Shown: positions 1-6,237 of the stretch, in pieces | Layout: each line of letters begins with the position of its first letter | Numbering within the stretch: position 1 is the first letter of the stretch | Source: Legionellales bacterium | Lineage (GTDB): Bacteria > Pseudomonadota > Gammaproteobacteria > PIVX01 | NCBI GenBank assembly: GCA_013215905.1 | Contig: JABSQI010000078.1 | Coordinates: forward strand, 1 to 7,468 | Length of the DNA: 7,468 nucleotides | Direction: 5' to 3' | Made by a program: the position numbers and the translations under genes | Notes under the pieces: generated by a model | Told to the model about the DNA's origin: nothing | The model's database searches: none | What the model saw: the letters and a program-made list of their open reading frames with translations, nothing else

Positions 1-288
1 AGACGCTTCTTGCATTCTTATGCAGTTGGCATTTGCTATATCTAGAAGTGAATCTCTTTGATTAGATTCTTTAAAATTAGAGCCACCAAGATCATTATTA
101 GATGAGCGATAAATATTCTCTAAAGTTACAGTATGTCTTAGGTTTCTGATCTTAATAAATAGATTTTGATCTCTTAATACAAATCTTGCAATATCTTCTA
201 TAACTCTTGCGCCTTCTTTGAATCTATTGATATTTGCATCAATAATATATTTTCTACCAGGCAAAATGTTATTGTTTACTAGAGCCAT
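1..288 (-). CDS. ThiD2-domain protein, N-terminal 96 residues (probable ThiD2-ThiE fusion), cut by window edge
   Basis: Open frame from an ATG at 288-286 with no stop before the left edge; the 96 visible residues were translated by hand. Residues 17-40 read as the ThiD2 signature: DAN-x-NR-x3-G-x-RV-x-ED-x-ARF-x-L-x-D. An LRH follows at 51-53 and a helix of DIANANCIRMQEA type near 83-95. The ThiD2 family is linked to HMP-phosphate kinase activity and is often fused to the N terminus of thiamine-phosphate synthase ThiE. The fusion is inferred because the rest lies outside the window. The gene sits 24 bases after the thiazole synthase stop, in the same direction, so it is the third gene of the riboswitch-controlled operon. 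No strong Shine-Dalgarno precedes the ATG (only A/T-rich sequence), so translation may be coupled to the upstream gene. The domain call is confident; the exact activity is less so. Confidence 0.85.
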   Translation of the reverse strand, partial: MALVNNNILPGRKYIIDANINRFKEGARVIEDIARFVLRDQNLFIKIRNLRHTVTLENIYRSSNNDLGGSNFKESNQRDSLLDIANANCIRMQEAS

Positions 289-312
289 TTTTAATAATTC
301 GAAGCTATTATA

Positions 313-1107
313 TTAGTTATGAATACTACTATTTTTTTTAGACATAATACTAAGTGCTATATTAGCTGCTTGTTCTCCTGATAATAGCATTCCACCAAAT
401 GTTGGTCCCATGCGTGGCAACCCAAACTTTTCAGAAACAGCCATGCCAGATACAATCAGATTAGGAAATATTTCTTGTGTATATTTAACTATAGATTTTT
501 CAGAATTTTCTATCCATAAAGGACCCATGCCTTTTGTATCTAGTAAATTTCTTTGATTTAACAGGCGACAAATTGATGCACTGTGTCCTGTTGCATCTAT
601 TACTAGTTGAGATTCGATTATTATTGGATCAAGACAGGTTATTAGTTTAGGAAGGGTTGTAACTGGAGTCCAGTTGATCACAAGTCCCTTTAGCTCTTTA
701 TTTTTAACCATAACATCTTCTACTATAGTCATATTTAAGAATTTAACTCCTGCTTCACATGCTGCCTTGATTAGGCCAGAAGCAAAATCTGGTGCATCAG
801 CAACAAAGAGACCTTTTTCTATCTCTTTATACGCTATATTAAGATCAATAAGAAATTTTTCAGCCGGAGATCTAAGGGTAATTTTATTCATAAGATACCC
901 TCCTATCCACATACCACCACCTAAAAAATTATTTCTTTCGATTATTGTTGTTTTATAATTATTCTGAGCAAGTATTCTACCTGCTATTAATCCTGCAGGA
1001 CCTGCTCCTGCTATTATGATATCTGACTCAATAGCATCATAGAGATGTTTATGGTATTCAGAAACAATTGCACGACTAATATTTTTTTCTTCTATATTTG
1101 CAAACAT
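313..1107 (-). CDS. thi4: THI4-type thiazole synthase (ADP-thiazole forming) with an active-site cysteine
   Basis: 264 residues, the usual size of prokaryotic THI4 proteins. It should make the adenylated thiazole half of thiamine from NAD and glycine in the cytoplasm. Visible features are a dinucleotide-binding loop GAGPAG at 34-39 with the strand-end acidic residue E57, GGGMWIGG at 63-70, DATGH at 171-175 and the typical C-terminal [14 protein letters not shown] at 231-244. The decisive position is Cys158 in TCLDP (157-161). It falls where yeast Thi4 has Cys205, the residue that gives up its sulfur, and where many archaeal and bacterial members have His and use free sulfide. A fungal insertion after this motif is absent. 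The residue matching yeast His200 appears to be Pro153, from recalled alignment. The ATG at 1107 is supported by AGGAG at 1118-1114. The first 16 bases overlap the end of the THI5 gene, implying co-translation. Family is sure; suicide versus catalytic mechanism is inference. Confidence 0.93.
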   Translation of the reverse strand: MFANIEEKNISRAIVSEYHKHLYDAIESDIIIAGAGPAGLIAGRILAQNNYKTTIIERNNFLGGGMWIGGYLMNKITLRSPAEKFLIDLNIAYKEIEKGLFVADAPDFASGLIKAACEAGVKFLNMTIVEDVMVKNKELKGLVINWTPVTTLPKLITCLDPIIIESQLVIDATGHSASICRLLNQRNLLDTKGMGPLWIENSEKSIVKYTQEIFPNLIVSGMAVSEKFGLPRMGPTFGGMLLSGEQAANIALSIMSKKNSSIHN

Positions 1108-2048
1108 TTTTCACTCCTATTTATTTTTAAAGATGAGGGTTCAGTTGTATTTAATAAGCTTAAATCTGGGGAGAACTGACTGGTAAAACACATATTATGG
1201 TCATAATTTTTATCTATTATTTCTAATTTTTTTGAATATTTACTAACCTTTTCCCAATCTCTTTCTATATTTTTTAGTTCACGTGAAAAAAACGGTAGTG
1301 TATGAAAAAATATTTTTTGATATAAGGTTGAATCTAATTTTGGTTTTTGTTGTAAAAATATTTCAAAAGCTAGTTCAGGTTGTTCTCTTGTAAATAGCAT
1401 CCCTCGATAAGTTGCTTGCATGAAATTTTTAATTAGATTCGGCTCTTTTTTAATAAATGTTTCATGAGCTATAAACATTATAGAGCAGAAGCAACAGCAG
1501 CCTAAATTTGCCAATAAATCTATTCTTAAGAAATCTACCTTACTACATTTTTCTTTTACTTCTAATAATTGAAAGCATGATAAACCTATTGCTGCATCAA
1601 CTTGATGAGAGAGTAGAGCATGTGCCGCCTCCATCCCAACTCTAACAGTCTCATATTTATTTTTGTCGATCTTGGCATTCTGAGCTATATTATCTATCAT
1701 TATTTTTCCAAATTCACCAATGTAACCTATACGTTTGTTTTTAATATCACTGATTTTTTTTATATTATTTTCTCCAAGAGATATTAACCCTGTAGGAGGT
1801 TCGTCTAATAAGGTTCCTATAGATTGAATCGGATAATTTCTGCTCCGTGCAGCAAAACAGTGGACCATAGCTTTTAATCCTATTGGGATATGGTTTTTTC
1901 CAATAGCTATTGTTACTTCACTAGGACTTAAAGGTTCTAGTAAAATTAGATTAATATCTATTTCTTTGTACATGCCAAGCTGCTTGGCAACAAGTATAGG
2001 TATATGGTATGGATTGAGGTGCCAGTTTAAAAGAAATGGTATGTTCAT
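1092..2048 (-). CDS. thi5: THI5/NMT1-type HMP-phosphate synthase (pyrimidine half of thiamine)
   Basis: 318 residues (yeast THI5 is about 340). The family has a periplasmic-binding-protein fold but acts in the cytoplasm, making hydroxymethylpyrimidine phosphate from PLP and a histidine of the enzyme itself. This protein has no signal peptide, unlike the thiamine-precursor transport protein ThiY. It matches fungal THI5 in key blocks: FLLNW at 5-9, PYHIPI at 13-18, SEVT at 43-46, GLKAMVH at 57-63, LLDEP at 80-84, GEFGK at 111-115 and LGCCCFC at 182-188. By recalled alignment Lys59 equals yeast Lys62 (PLP-binding) and His63 equals His66 (the consumed residue). The Cys-rich CCCFC motif, linked to iron, is the family hallmark and is intact. 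ATG at 2048 has a perfect AGGAGG five bases upstream. First gene after the TPP riboswitch. Homologues occur in Legionella; the single-turnover chemistry has been debated for bacterial members. Confidence 0.95.
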   Translation of the reverse strand: MNIPFLLNWHLNPYHIPILVAKQLGMYKEIDINLILLEPLSPSEVTIAIGKNHIPIGLKAMVHCFAARSRNYPIQSIGTLLDEPPTGLISLGENNIKKISDIKNKRIGYIGEFGKIMIDNIAQNAKIDKNKYETVRVGMEAAHALLSHQVDAAIGLSCFQLLEVKEKCSKVDFLRIDLLANLGCCCFCSIMFIAHETFIKKEPNLIKNFMQATYRGMLFTREQPELAFEIFLQQKPKLDSTLYQKIFFHTLPFFSRELKNIERDWEKVSKYSKKLEIIDKNYDHNMCFTSQFSPDLSLLNTTEPSSLKINRSEKCLQI

Positions 2049-2052
2049 AATT

Positions 2053-2142
2053 GCCTCCTAATTTGACTATTACTGCAAGCATTAAGAGACGAAATAGCAG
2101 AATTACTCTACAAAAAGTAAGACATGAACAATGACATCCCTT
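2053..2142 (-). promoter_or_regulatory. Translational expression platform of the TPP riboswitch (SD-sequestering helix and its competitor)
   Basis: The Shine-Dalgarno AGGAGG (2059-2054) of the THI5 gene lies in AUUAGGAGGC (2062-2053). That segment can pair with GUCUCUUAAU (2090-2081) over ten consecutive positions, including two G-U pairs, leaving an 18-base loop. The same anti-SD segment, extended to CGUCUCUU (2091-2084), can instead pair over eight positions (two G-U) with AAGGGAUG (2142-2135), the conserved 3' side of the TPP aptamer. The two helices are mutually exclusive. Ligand-bound aptamer would hold its 3' strand, freeing the anti-SD to hide the SD (OFF). Without TPP the anti-SD would be captured and the SD exposed (ON). 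No U-tract terminator is visible. Found by manual pairing, not folding. Confidence 0.7.
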
Positions 2143-2210
2143 CGCTAGCATTACCTAGTTCAGGTTCAACAGGTATTTCTCAGCCAATACTTATTAGCAC
2201 CCTGTGTCAC
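2131..2210 (-). promoter_or_regulatory. TPP riboswitch (THI-box) aptamer
   Basis: Read on the minus strand, the segment carries all conserved THI-box blocks in order: GGGTGC (2202-2197), GGCTGAGA (about 2188-2181), TTGAACCTGA (about 2171-2162), TAATGCTAGCG (about 2154-2144) and AAGGGA (2142-2137). A closing P1 helix can form between TGACA (2209-2205) and TGTCA (2136-2132). It lies upstream of the THI5, THI4 and ThiD2 genes and reads in the same direction, so thiamine pyrophosphate should repress the operon. Confidence 0.97.
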
Positions 2211-2221
2211 ATTTTCTTTTT

Positions 2222-2250
2222 ACCGTACCATAGTTATTTATTGAGGGCAA
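2222..2250 (-). promoter_or_regulatory. Candidate promoter of the thiamine operon
   Basis: On the minus strand TTGCCC (2250-2245) and TACGGT (2227-2222) are separated by 17 bases, close to sigma-70 -35 and -10 boxes. Initiation some seven bases downstream would fall just before the riboswitch P1 helix, as expected. The boxes are imperfect; the position relative to the aptamer is the main support. Confidence 0.45.
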
Positions 2251-2446
2251 GGGATTTTAAGAATTAATAAAAATAAATCTTGTTCACAATCTTATGAGCA
2301 AGGATTTAAACCTGGGACTTATCTAGTTAAAATATTTGATTGGAAATTTTGAAAACTAGCACATTTAAAACAATGTTTAAATTGATGATAATCTAATTTG
2401 ATTATTGGATAAATATTTTCATAAAATTAAAAAGATATTCAATAAT

Positions 2447-2475
2447 TAGTTAGCCCTGCAAAGATTTGTTATAAT
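2447..2475 (+). promoter_or_regulatory. Candidate promoter of the Nudix gene
   Basis: A perfect TATAAT at 2470-2475 lies about 50 bases before the Nudix start, with a weak -35-like TAGTTA at 2447-2452 and 17-base spacing. The surrounding sequence is so AT-rich that a TATAAT by chance is possible. The remaining stretch 2251-2446, between the two divergent promoters, shows no gene. Confidence 0.4.
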
Positions 2476-2526
2476 ATCGATAAAATTTTGAGCCACTTAG
2501 AAATAAAATATGGCTGTTGCGGAATA

Positions 2527-2979
2527 ATGAATATGAGAAATAAATATATTGTATCAGCAGAATGTGCGATTAAATATCTGGATAAATATTTAATTATAAA
2601 AAGACCTTTAGATAAAAATGCAGGTGGATGTTTTTCTTTTCCTGGAGGGGGATGTGAATTATCAGATGGTAAAAATGATGCCAATGTATTGGTGGAAACT
2701 GCAAAAAGGGAGGTCTTTGAAGAGATTGGAGTGGAATTAGAAAATACACTTCATTATGTGTATAGCAATATGTTTTATGATGATTCAAATTCAAGTAATG
2801 TTATTCATACGGTATTCTATTGCAAACTTAATAAACCGCTAAGTGAGCTAAATGTATGCTCTAGAGAAGTGCCTGAATACTATTGGTTGACATCATCAGA
2901 AATAGTTAGCAATAAAAAAACACCATCTTGGATCAGAAATTATATAAATATAATTGAGAAAAATTTCATTGATGTTTAG
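2527..2979 (+). CDS. Nudix hydrolase
   Basis: 150 residues from the ATG at 2527; an ATG at 2533 has better spacing from the GGA at 2521-2523, and an in-frame TTG at 2488 lacks a ribosome site and adds an unconserved leader. Nudix enzymes hydrolyse nucleoside diphosphates linked to another group, using divalent metals. Seen here (numbering from 2527) are FPGGG at 38-42, the box core REVFEEIGV at 61-69, an N-terminal strand with IIKRP at 23-27 and a C-terminal helix following W136. The box is atypical. About six extra residues lie between the GGG and the REV helix, and the usual Glu eight positions before the Arg is not in register. The metal-binding REVFEE core is intact. Substrate cannot be read from sequence. 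Its position beside a THI4 gene suggests ADP-thiazole cleavage, but it diverges from the operon and is not under the riboswitch. Confidence 0.9.
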   Translation: MNMRNKYIVSAECAIKYLDKYLIIKRPLDKNAGGCFSFPGGGCELSDGKNDANVLVETAKREVFEEIGVELENTLHYVYSNMFYDDSNSSNVIHTVFYCKLNKPLSELNVCSREVPEYYWLTSSEIVSNKKTPSWIRNYINIIEKNFIDV

Positions 2980-3034
2980 TAATCTAGCATATTTTAAGCT
3001 CGTTAAAAAAATCTTTAAGATGTATAAATTGTAA

Positions 3035-3082
3035 TTAAATGCACAAAAATGTTCAATAAAAATATAGCATTGTGCAATTTAA
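3035..3082. repeat. Imperfect 12-bp inverted repeat downstream of the Nudix gene
   Basis: TTAAATGCACAA (3035-3046) is mirrored by TTGTGC-A-ATTTAA (3070-3082), giving 12 pairs with one bulged A and a 23-base loop. It starts 56 bases after the Nudix stop and ends 88 bases before the next start. It could act as a transcript hairpin or a protein-binding site. No T-tract follows, so it is not a canonical terminator. Confidence 0.5.
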
Positions 3083-3119
3083 GGTATCTATTATTACACC
3101 ATCCTATAAGATAAGCTTA

Positions 3120-3145
3120 AATATAATTATCTGGTTAATTATATT
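3120..3145. repeat. Perfect 10-bp inverted repeat upstream of the inverse-autotransporter gene
   Basis: AATATAATTA (3120-3129) and TAATTATATT (3136-3145) are exact reverse complements around a 6-base centre, TCTGGT. The left arm contains TATAAT (3122-3127), which could be a -10 box, although no good -35 is seen at proper spacing. The repeat ends 25 bases before the proposed start codon. It could be an operator overlapping a promoter or a 5'-leader hairpin; the all-A/T arms in AT-rich DNA weaken the case. Confidence 0.45.
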
Positions 3146-3170
3146 AATAATCTAGTTGAGGGTTACATTT

Positions 3171-5033
3171 TTGAGGTTATTACTTAGGATATGCAAGTTA
3201 GATATTTACATTGGATTAGTGCTTTTAATATCAGCTTTACATTCGCAATTTGTATATGCAGATAACTTATATCAGGCTAACGGTCAATTGATAGGTAAAA
3301 TGGGTATTACTAGATCTATAGCTAGGCTTGGTGTAGTACTCCCAATTTATCAGAAAACTGATAATTTGATATACATGCCTTTAATAGGAATGTTAGATAT
3401 TAATAATGCAAATGAATTAAATATAGGTATAGGGTATCGTCAGATTATAAATCAAAATTATATTCTAGGAGGATATGGATTCTTTGATTATCGTAAGAGT
3501 CAGTTTGATAATTTTTTTAAGCAAGTTACCTTAGGGTTAGAATTATTTTTTGATACAGTAGAATTCAGAGCAAATGTCTATCTTCCAGAACAAAAAAGCA
3601 AGCTAAGTTTTTCAGAAAAAAATAAAAATATATCTGTCCAATATGATGGAACAAATACTCAGTATATGTTCTCCAGTTCTAGGACTAGATACCAAGAAAA
3701 TCCCAATTATGGAGGTGATGTGGAGGCAGGGTTCTCTTTTGGTAGGAGTAATATTTATTTGGCATACTACTATTTCTCAAACAAATTCAGTAATAAATCT
3801 ATAAATGGGGTAAGGGTTCGTAGTACACATAAATATACAGATCTTGTTTCCTATAATTTGGAGTTGTCATACGATAAAAAGAGAAAATTAAATGCTTTTG
3901 TTGGTTTTAGTATATCTTTCACTAGTCAAAATTATATTTCAATATTAAGAAATAAGATGACATCCCTTCCTATTAGGGATGTTGATATAATTGTAGATAT
4001 TGATGAATCTACTGTAGTAGACGATGTTTCAACTGATACCTATTCAGGATTTGTTCCTTTAGTTGATTTAGAAATGTTCACTGAAAATAGTCTGGGTGGT
4101 ACTGAAGCTCAAGATAATATTTTCATAGATACATCTAGAATGGTAGGGCTTAGAAATGTTGATGATATTTTAATTCATGTAGGCAATAGTTTTAAGTTAC
4201 TTAGTGAATTAGAAGGGGAGGTTCTTGAACAAGACTCATCCTTAGTTGAACAGTATAATAGAGTGTTCACTCCTATATTAAATAAAAATTCATCACTATA
4301 TAAAGCCTATCAATCTGGGTTTTGGTCTAGCGCAGAATATAAGAAGAAGATGCAGGATCAGTTTGATAAATTTAGGAGTAAATACCAAAATCTTAATGTG
4401 GATCAAGCATTATTCAATCAGATTATGTCTCAAGGTATATCAAGACAACTTACTTATAATACCTTAGAGTTTCTTTTCCGGGATGTATCGAATGTGAAAG
4501 TAATTTTGTATGCTAGTGATACAGATACAAATAATATTCCTGTAGCGCAGAACGTTGCTGAAATTAATACTGAGCTTAATAGAAACAAACTTAATACTGT
4601 AACTAACAATCAACGTTTCATTGTTGGTAGTTTTTCAATGGAGAGGCATGCTACCGCTTTGATTGTAGATAGACAAAAAAGAGTATTCTATTACATGGAT
4701 TCTAATATTAGAAAATTGTCTAGTAGACAAATAAAAATTCTAGAGCAGGCTTTCGGGACAGGTTATTCTTACCAATATCCGACGATTCCAAGACAAAGAG
4801 AGTCCTGGTCATGTGCGCAGCATACAGTACAAAATATTCAAGATTTTTTTGATGGTTGCATTCAACGAGGTATAGTTGGAACAAATAGAGATATGAGTTT
4901 TATCCTAGAAAAAAATCTATATTTATATGCTGCCTATAAAAATTCTGGAACTGTTTCTCCAGTAACATTGGCAGCTGTACATAATTCTATTGAATGTCAA
5001 GGTAATTCAAATTGCTCTTTCAGAATAAAATAA
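3171..5033 (+). CDS. Inverse autotransporter (intimin/invasin-type barrel) with C-terminal Ulp1-like cysteine protease passenger
   Basis: 620 residues from TTG at 3171, chosen because GAGGG (3158-3162) lies eight bases upstream; TTG at 3156 is in frame but lacks a ribosome site, and no ATG occurs before the barrel. Residues 1-30 form a signal peptide with a long hydrophobic core ending VYA. Residues about 35-250 resemble the inverse-autotransporter barrel: GIGYR (86-90), GGYGFFDYR (100-108), GDVEAGFSF (182-190) and a terminal strand AFVGFSISF. An Asp-rich linker follows (265-320), then a helical stretch (330-430). The passenger has H493 in HATALIVD, D510 in YYMDSN, Q542 and C548 in WSCAQH. 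The His-Asp gap (17) and Gln-Cys gap (6) equal those recalled for yeast Ulp1 (His514, Asp531, Gln574, Cys580). The Ig-like repeats and C-type lectin tip usual in this family are absent. Expected location is the outer membrane with the protease outside. Barrel call is strong, protease call good, substrate unknown. Confidence 0.85.
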   Translation: MRLLLRICKLDIYIGLVLLISALHSQFVYADNLYQANGQLIGKMGITRSIARLGVVLPIYQKTDNLIYMPLIGMLDINNANELNIGIGYRQIINQNYILGGYGFFDYRKSQFDNFFKQVTLGLELFFDTVEFRANVYLPEQKSKLSFSEKNKNISVQYDGTNTQYMFSSSRTRYQENPNYGGDVEAGFSFGRSNIYLAYYYFSNKFSNKSINGVRVRSTHKYTDLVSYNLELSYDKKRKLNAFVGFSISFTSQNYISILRNKMTSLPIRDVDIIVDIDESTVVDDVSTDTYSGFVPLVDLEMFTENSLGGTEAQDNIFIDTSRMVGLRNVDDILIHVGNSFKLLSELEGEVLEQDSSLVEQYNRVFTPILNKNSSLYKAYQSGFWSSAEYKKKMQDQFDKFRSKYQNLNVDQALFNQIMSQGISRQLTYNTLEFLFRDVSNVKVILYASDTDTNNIPVAQNVAEINTELNRNKLNTVTNNQRFIVGSFSMERHATALIVDRQKRVFYYMDSNIRKLSSRQIKILEQAFGTGYSYQYPTIPRQRESWSCAQHTVQNIQDFFDGCIQRGIVGTNRDMSFILEKNLYLYAAYKNSGTVSPVTLAAVHNSIECQGNSNCSFRIK

Positions 5034-5358
5034 AAGGCTCAGAAAATCTGTTATTGAAGATATTTTGTTAGTATTTTCCAATTGTTCTCACAGTTAGAAT
5101 CTGTTGTGAGTAATTATTGAGCATATAATTTAAAAAATATATTTTCCAGCTATTAATGATATATATAGTAAATTATAATGATGTTTTTGTTATATTTATA
5201 ATAAGATAGTAACAAAGTTTCTAATAATAATCTTACTTAAATAATATATAGTATACACAAAATCTAATTTATTATGTAAAATAGGCAGTGTTCAACATAA
5301 AATATCATAATTAGATATTAAAGTATAAGAATGAATAACAATTTGGGTTCTTTGTGTT
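5034..5358. other. AT-rich intergenic region, no gene seen
   Basis: These 325 bases hold no convincing coding region in either direction. An inverted repeat CTCACA (5087-5092) / TGTGAG (5105-5110) with a 12-base loop sits about 55 bases after the protease gene and may end its transcript weakly, though only mixed A/T follows. A second small repeat, AATATC (5301-5306) / GATATT (5314-5319), lies 40 bases before rfbA. The rfbA promoter must be in this region or further upstream, but no -35/-10 pair stands out: TATAAT at 5174-5179 and TATAAG at 5324-5329 lack good -35 partners. Confidence 0.6.
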
Positions 5359-6237
5359 ATGGTAAAAAAAGGTATAATTTTAGCGGGGGGAAGTGGTACG
5401 CGCTTGTATCCTTTAACAAAAACAGTATCTAAACAATTATTACCTGTTTATAACAAGCCTATGATCTATTTTCCTGTATCAATTCTTATGATGCTTGGAA
5501 TTAAAGATATACTAATTTTGAGTAACCCTGAACATATCGAACTTTATAATAATTTGTTAGGCAGTGGTAGTGAAATTGGTATTAACTTTCAATATCGTTC
5601 TCAACCTTCGGCAGGCGGGTTACCTGAGGCATTTATCCTGGGAGAAGATTTTATAGGTGATGATAATGTTGCAATGATACTTGGGGATAATATTTTTTAT
5701 GGAACTAATTTATTTAATCTGTTAAGAAAAAATATTTCAAAAATAAATACTGGGGCAACTATTTTTGCATGTAAAGTGAAGGAGCCAAAAAGGTTTGGAG
5801 TAATAGAATTTGATAAAAATTATAAAGTTTTATCAATTGAAGAAAAACCAGACAAACCAAAGTCAAATTATGCAGTAACTGGGCTTTATTTTTATGATAA
5901 GAATGTTGTTTCTTACTCTAAAAGCTTATCAAGGTCATCTAGAGGGGAACTAGAGATAACAGACCTGAATAATATATATCTTAAAGATAATAATTTAAAT
6001 GTTGAGTTACTCGGAAGAGGTGATGCTTGGTTAGATGCTGGAACACATGATTCTTTGCTAGAAGCAGGGGAATTTGTAAGAACCTTAGAGCATAGACAAG
6101 GTTTACAGATTGCATGTCTCGAAGAAATTGCATATCTAAATAACTTTATATCTAAAGAGCAATTACTCAATATAATAGACACTTTAAATAATAGTAATCA
6201 CAAACAATATCTACTAAATTTAGCTCATGAAAAATAG
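5359..6237 (+). CDS. rfbA: Glucose-1-phosphate thymidylyltransferase
   Basis: 292 residues, normal length for RmlA/RfbA. It joins dTTP and glucose-1-phosphate to give dTDP-glucose, the first step to dTDP-L-rhamnose and related sugars, in the cytoplasm. Visible are the nucleotide-binding loop GGSGTRLYPLT at 10-20, the SKQLLP segment with Lys25, the metal-binding Asp110 in LGDNIFYG (108-115), EEKP at 161-164, VTGLYFYD at 173-180 and AWLDAGTHDSLLEA at 223-236. The substrate loop reads QPSAGGLPEAF at 82-92 where the commoner form is QPSPDGLAQAF, a conservative family variant. No good Shine-Dalgarno precedes the ATG; GGG lies about 12 bases upstream. The 3' end overlaps rfbB by 11 bases, so the two are surely co-transcribed. 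Close relatives that use other sugars exist, but pairing with rfbB supports this call. Confidence 0.95.
   Translation: MVKKGIILAGGSGTRLYPLTKTVSKQLLPVYNKPMIYFPVSILMMLGIKDILILSNPEHIELYNNLLGSGSEIGINFQYRSQPSAGGLPEAFILGEDFIGDDNVAMILGDNIFYGTNLFNLLRKNISKINTGATIFACKVKEPKRFGVIEFDKNYKVLSIEEKPDKPKSNYAVTGLYFYDKNVVSYSKSLSRSSRGELEITDLNNIYLKDNNLNVELLGRGDAWLDAGTHDSLLEAGEFVRTLEHRQGLQIACLEEIAYLNNFISKEQLLNIIDTLNNSNHKQYLLNLAHEK

Noticed and set aside
1092..2048. Reading the THI5-like protein as ThiY, the substrate-binding part of a precursor transporter.
   Set aside because: There is no signal peptide or lipobox, no transporter genes adjoin, and the CCCFC motif with the aligned His63 points to THI5.
1951..2151. 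A 66-codon minus-strand frame over the THI5 start and riboswitch.
   Set aside because: It is out of frame with the clear THI5 gene, includes the aptamer 3' end, and its translation resembles no family.
2285..2345. On the minus strand, CAGGTTTAAATCC resembles a tRNA T-arm, suggesting a tRNA remnant or attachment site.
   Set aside because: The T-loop lacks the invariant C56, the stem is imperfect, and no acceptor stem, anticodon arm or CCA end is found nearby.
2131..3969. A 13-base exact repeat, ATGACATCCCTTC, at 2131-2143 (riboswitch 3' end, plus-strand reading) and 3957-3969 (inside the protease gene).
   Set aside because: A shared 13-mer is not surprising in 7.5 kb of biased sequence, and neither flank extends the match.
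3171..5033. Reading the passenger as a YopJ-type acetyltransferase.
   Set aside because: YopJ enzymes use a His-Glu-Cys arrangement with wider spacing; here the 17- and 6-residue gaps and the Asp and Gln fit Ulp1-like enzymes better.
5087..5110. Hairpin CTCACA/TGTGAG as a rho-independent terminator for the protease gene.
   Set aside because: Short stem, 12-base loop and no T-tract after it; kept only as a note on the intergenic region.
5913..6182. An 89-codon antisense frame inside rfbA, and similar antisense frames in the THI4 (674-958) and Nudix (2469-2684, 2594-2794) genes.
   Set aside because: All lie opposite well-supported genes, and their low-complexity translations match no known family.
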